From Sinotaia quadrata (taxonomy: Eukaryota > Mollusca > Gastropoda > Architaenioglossa > Viviparidae), in the NCBI GenBank assembly GCA_028829895.1, contig CM054181.1:101859860-101923859 (forward strand): DNA of 64,000 bases, in the 5' to 3' direction. How positions within the stretch are numbered: position 1 is the stretch's first letter; each line of letters begins with the position of its first letter. The notes under the pieces were generated by a model. That model was not told where the DNA came from and searched no databases. It saw only the letters and a program-made list of their open reading frames with translations. The translations under genes were made by a program, and so were the position numbers. Below are positions 62,341 to 64,000 of the stretch, piece after piece.

Positions 62341-63055
62341 ATGGATTTACTTTTTTTTTCATCACTTCTACCCTGGCTTCTTCTGGCGCTTCTGATGTCG
62401 CAACAACCCTACTCTTCCATGGGCAAAGAAGTAGTCAAATTAGGCGTCATCTTGCCCTTTCGGGAAACTAAGGGCGACTACCCGTGGGTCATCACTAAAA
62501 CTCTACCTGCCATCAAGTACGCCACTGAGGAAGTGATCAAAAGACGAATACTGCCACGACATCGAATTGTCATCAATGTTGCCAATTCCAACTGTTCTGA
62601 GACTGACGGTCCATTAGCTGCAATTGAGATGAATTACAATAAGACTGCTAACGTATTCCTGGGCCCCGCTTGTAATTACGCCATTGCACCGGTCGCTAGG
62701 TTCAGCTACCGCTGGAAAATCCCCGTCATCACGTCTGGGGCGCTGGTCACCGCGTTCGGTAACAAGCAAGACTATCGGCTCTTGACGCGCATCTTGGGCT
62801 CGTACGCGAAAAGTGGAAACTTCTTCGTCAAGACTTTCGCCAACTTCAACTGGAAAAGCGCGGGATTAATATTCCACGACAACCGGAAAAACACCAACGA
62901 TGCGAAAACTGACTGCTACTTCAGCATCCTGGGAATTTTCGAGGAAATAAAGTCCAGTTTTAACGTTCAAGCCTGGGGCAAATCTTTCGAAGTTCGAGAG
63001 TACACGAGTGAAATACTTTCGGGCATTCTGAAAGAAGCCAGGCAGAACGCGAGAA
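62341..63055 (+). CDS. First coding exon of a natriuretic peptide receptor-like (membrane guanylate cyclase family) protein, partial
   Basis: The frame encodes a hydrophobic signal peptide (about residues 3-19) and then the start of an ANF-receptor / periplasmic-binding-protein-like extracellular domain. Family hallmarks are visible: LGVILPF near residue 34, SNCSETDGPLAA at 83-94, VFLGPACNYAIAPVARF at 105-121, and SYAKSGNFFV at 154-163. Cys85 and Cys111 match the first conserved disulfide of NPR ectodomains. Cys192 would pair with a cysteine in a later exon. Sequons occur at N84 and N100. The ATG has A at -3 and G at +4. The frame runs to a good donor (GTAAGC at 63056), so the exon ends in phase 1; the residues read past it are intronic. 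In the family this domain binds peptide ligands outside the cell and, in cyclase members, drives cGMP synthesis through an intracellular cyclase domain. No kinase-homology or cyclase exon is in the window, so a non-cyclase NPR-C type clearance receptor cannot be excluded. Recognition of the family is firm; the subtype is unknown. Confidence 0.93.
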
Positions 63056-63061
63056 GTAAGC
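63056..63061 (+). promoter_or_regulatory. Splice donor of the receptor exon
   Basis: The exon/intron junction reads AGAA|GTAAGC. The conserved receptor sequence stops making sense just after it: the continued frame gives a serine, lysine and a cysteine-rich tail, then a stop at 63094. This marks the first intron boundary, leaving codon 239 split after its first base. Confidence 0.85.
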
Positions 63062-63156
63062 AATATTTTCTTTCCATATGTCATTGCTGTTGTTAATATT
63101 GTCATGAGAGTCACATCGCTTACAGATTTATCTTCTTGATAGAAATATGTATGCAT

Positions 63157-63500
63157 GATTTTGCTTTCTGTTTCCTTGTAAAGGTAGCAATACAAACAAA
63201 ATTAGTATAATTGCTAATGTCCCTTTATAAGGCAACAGTTCAAGGACAATGATTTTGCTCTCTACTGTCCCTTCTCAAAGACAGCAGTACACACATAACA
63301 AGACATTGCTTTCTATTGTCCCATCTCCTAGGCAACAAAGCCACCATAATACACAAGAAAAAATGCTTTCGTTTGTCCCTTCGCAATGTCAGCAATACAA
63401 ACATTAAAAAATTATTTTGCTTTCTGATATCTCATCACGTAGGCAGCAATACAACATAACAAAAACAAATGTGCTTTCTACAGTCTCTTCTGGAAGATAT
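63157..63500. repeat. Diverged minisatellite, about 50-58 bp unit, 6-7 copies
   Basis: Each unit reads approximately TTGCTTTCTACTGTCCCTTC, then AAGGCAGCAATACAAACATAA. Copies are clearly diverged and vary in length. It lies inside the receptor intron, 100 bp after the donor. Confidence 0.8.
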
Positions 63501-63575
63501 TTTAACCCATTCTCTGCTTCAAAGCTACAAAACAAGCAATTGATATAGTATTAAATGTACTCCTTCATTATGTTA

Positions 63576-63906
63576 AGGCAATAATCAAGCAAACTTTATA
63601 AGATTAATTAATTGCACTGTTTCATTTTGTTTAGGCAACAATCAAGCAAACTTTGTAAGATTAATTGCACTGTTTCATTTTGTAAAGGCAACAATCAAAC
63701 AAACTTTATCAGATTAATTGCACTCTTTCATTTTGTAAAGCAACAATCAAACAAAGTTTATAAGATTAATTGCACTGTTTCTTTTTGTAAAGGCAACAAT
63801 CACACATACTTTATAAGAATAATTGCACTCTTTCATTTTGTAAGGCAACAATCAAACAAACTTTATAAGATTAATTGCACTGTTTCATTTTGTTACGGCA
63901 ACAATG
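63576..63906. repeat. Minisatellite, about 53 bp unit, 6 copies
   Basis: The unit contains GGCAACAATCAAACAAACTT followed by TAAGATTAATTGCACTGTTT and CATTTTGTA. It is less diverged than the adjacent 63157-63500 array and shares the GGCARCAAT core with it, so the two may have a common origin. Open frames over it are repeat artefacts. Confidence 0.9.
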
Positions 63907-63920
63907 TAAGCTTAATGATT

Positions 63921-64000
63921 TAGATCGAGGTGTGCAATTTTTTTAAAGGCATCCACATCCACTAAACACTGGGTTTGCTTAGTCTGTAGTTTCAGTACTG
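63921..64000 (+). repeat. Dispersed repeat, copy 2 (cut by window edge)
   Basis: It starts TAGATCGAGGTGTGCAATT and ends TTTGCTTAGTCTGTAGTTTC at the right edge. It matches 59064-59174 over its length, except for a missing block of about 30 bases between the halves. It is probably an interspersed element; no family was recognised. Confidence 0.75.

Larger units (their letters stand above)
63056..64000 (+). other. Start of intron 1 of the receptor gene
   Basis: The intron continues past the right edge of the window. Its first 850 bases are mostly two minisatellites (63157-63500 and 63576-63906), and it ends here in a copy of a dispersed repeat also found upstream of the gene. No second exon is visible. 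Confidence 0.8.

Overview
This window looks like gene-poor nuclear DNA from an animal, most likely a marine invertebrate and possibly a mollusc. The reasons are eukaryotic splice signals, very long CA/GT, GATA and AT microsatellites, dozens of minisatellites with 26-94 bp units, and a retrotransposon family with long terminal repeats (LTRs). The only securely recognised gene is a receptor of the natriuretic-peptide / membrane guanylate cyclase type, a bilaterian family. The species assignment is inference. By eye the base composition is AT-rich. Most open frames longer than 60 codons are artefacts of simple repeats.

Layout. 1-17.5 kb: a GAT microsatellite, a solo LTR (1071-2838, minus), a dense series of minisatellites, a small hAT-like MITE buried in a tandem array (5165-5299), and a short signal-peptide-bearing ORF (11494-11658). 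17.5-28.3 kb: a well-formed LTR (17519-19303) followed by a tRNA-Leu-like primer binding site that is itself tandemly repeated, an LTR fragment (21.6-22.16 kb), a frame-preserving repeat (25.5-25.8 kb) and a second solo LTR (26567-28144). 28-51 kb: alternating unique AT-rich DNA and tandem repeats, including a 1.1 kb ACT/ATT trinucleotide field (44.5-45.6 kb). 51.3-53.3 kb: an LTR fragment next to a minus-strand, Thr/Pro-rich coding segment (53276-52390) that looks like a 3'-terminal exon but carries two in-frame stops and one frame change. 53.9-59.2 kb: a 16-copy 50-bp minisatellite, more tandem repeats and an LTR fragment. 62.3-64 kb: the first coding exon of the receptor gene on the plus strand, its donor site, and an intron start filled with two further minisatellites.

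The receptor exon (62341-63055) encodes a signal peptide and the N-terminal half of the extracellular ligand-binding domain; the rest of the gene lies beyond the right edge. About 62 kb upstream hold no other intact gene that I can recognise, so this is probably a large intergenic or regulatory interval. The two other coding candidates, the Thr-rich segment and the short secreted peptide, are independent of it and uncertain.

All tandem-repeat unit sizes and copy numbers were counted by eye and may be off by a base or a copy in diverged arrays.
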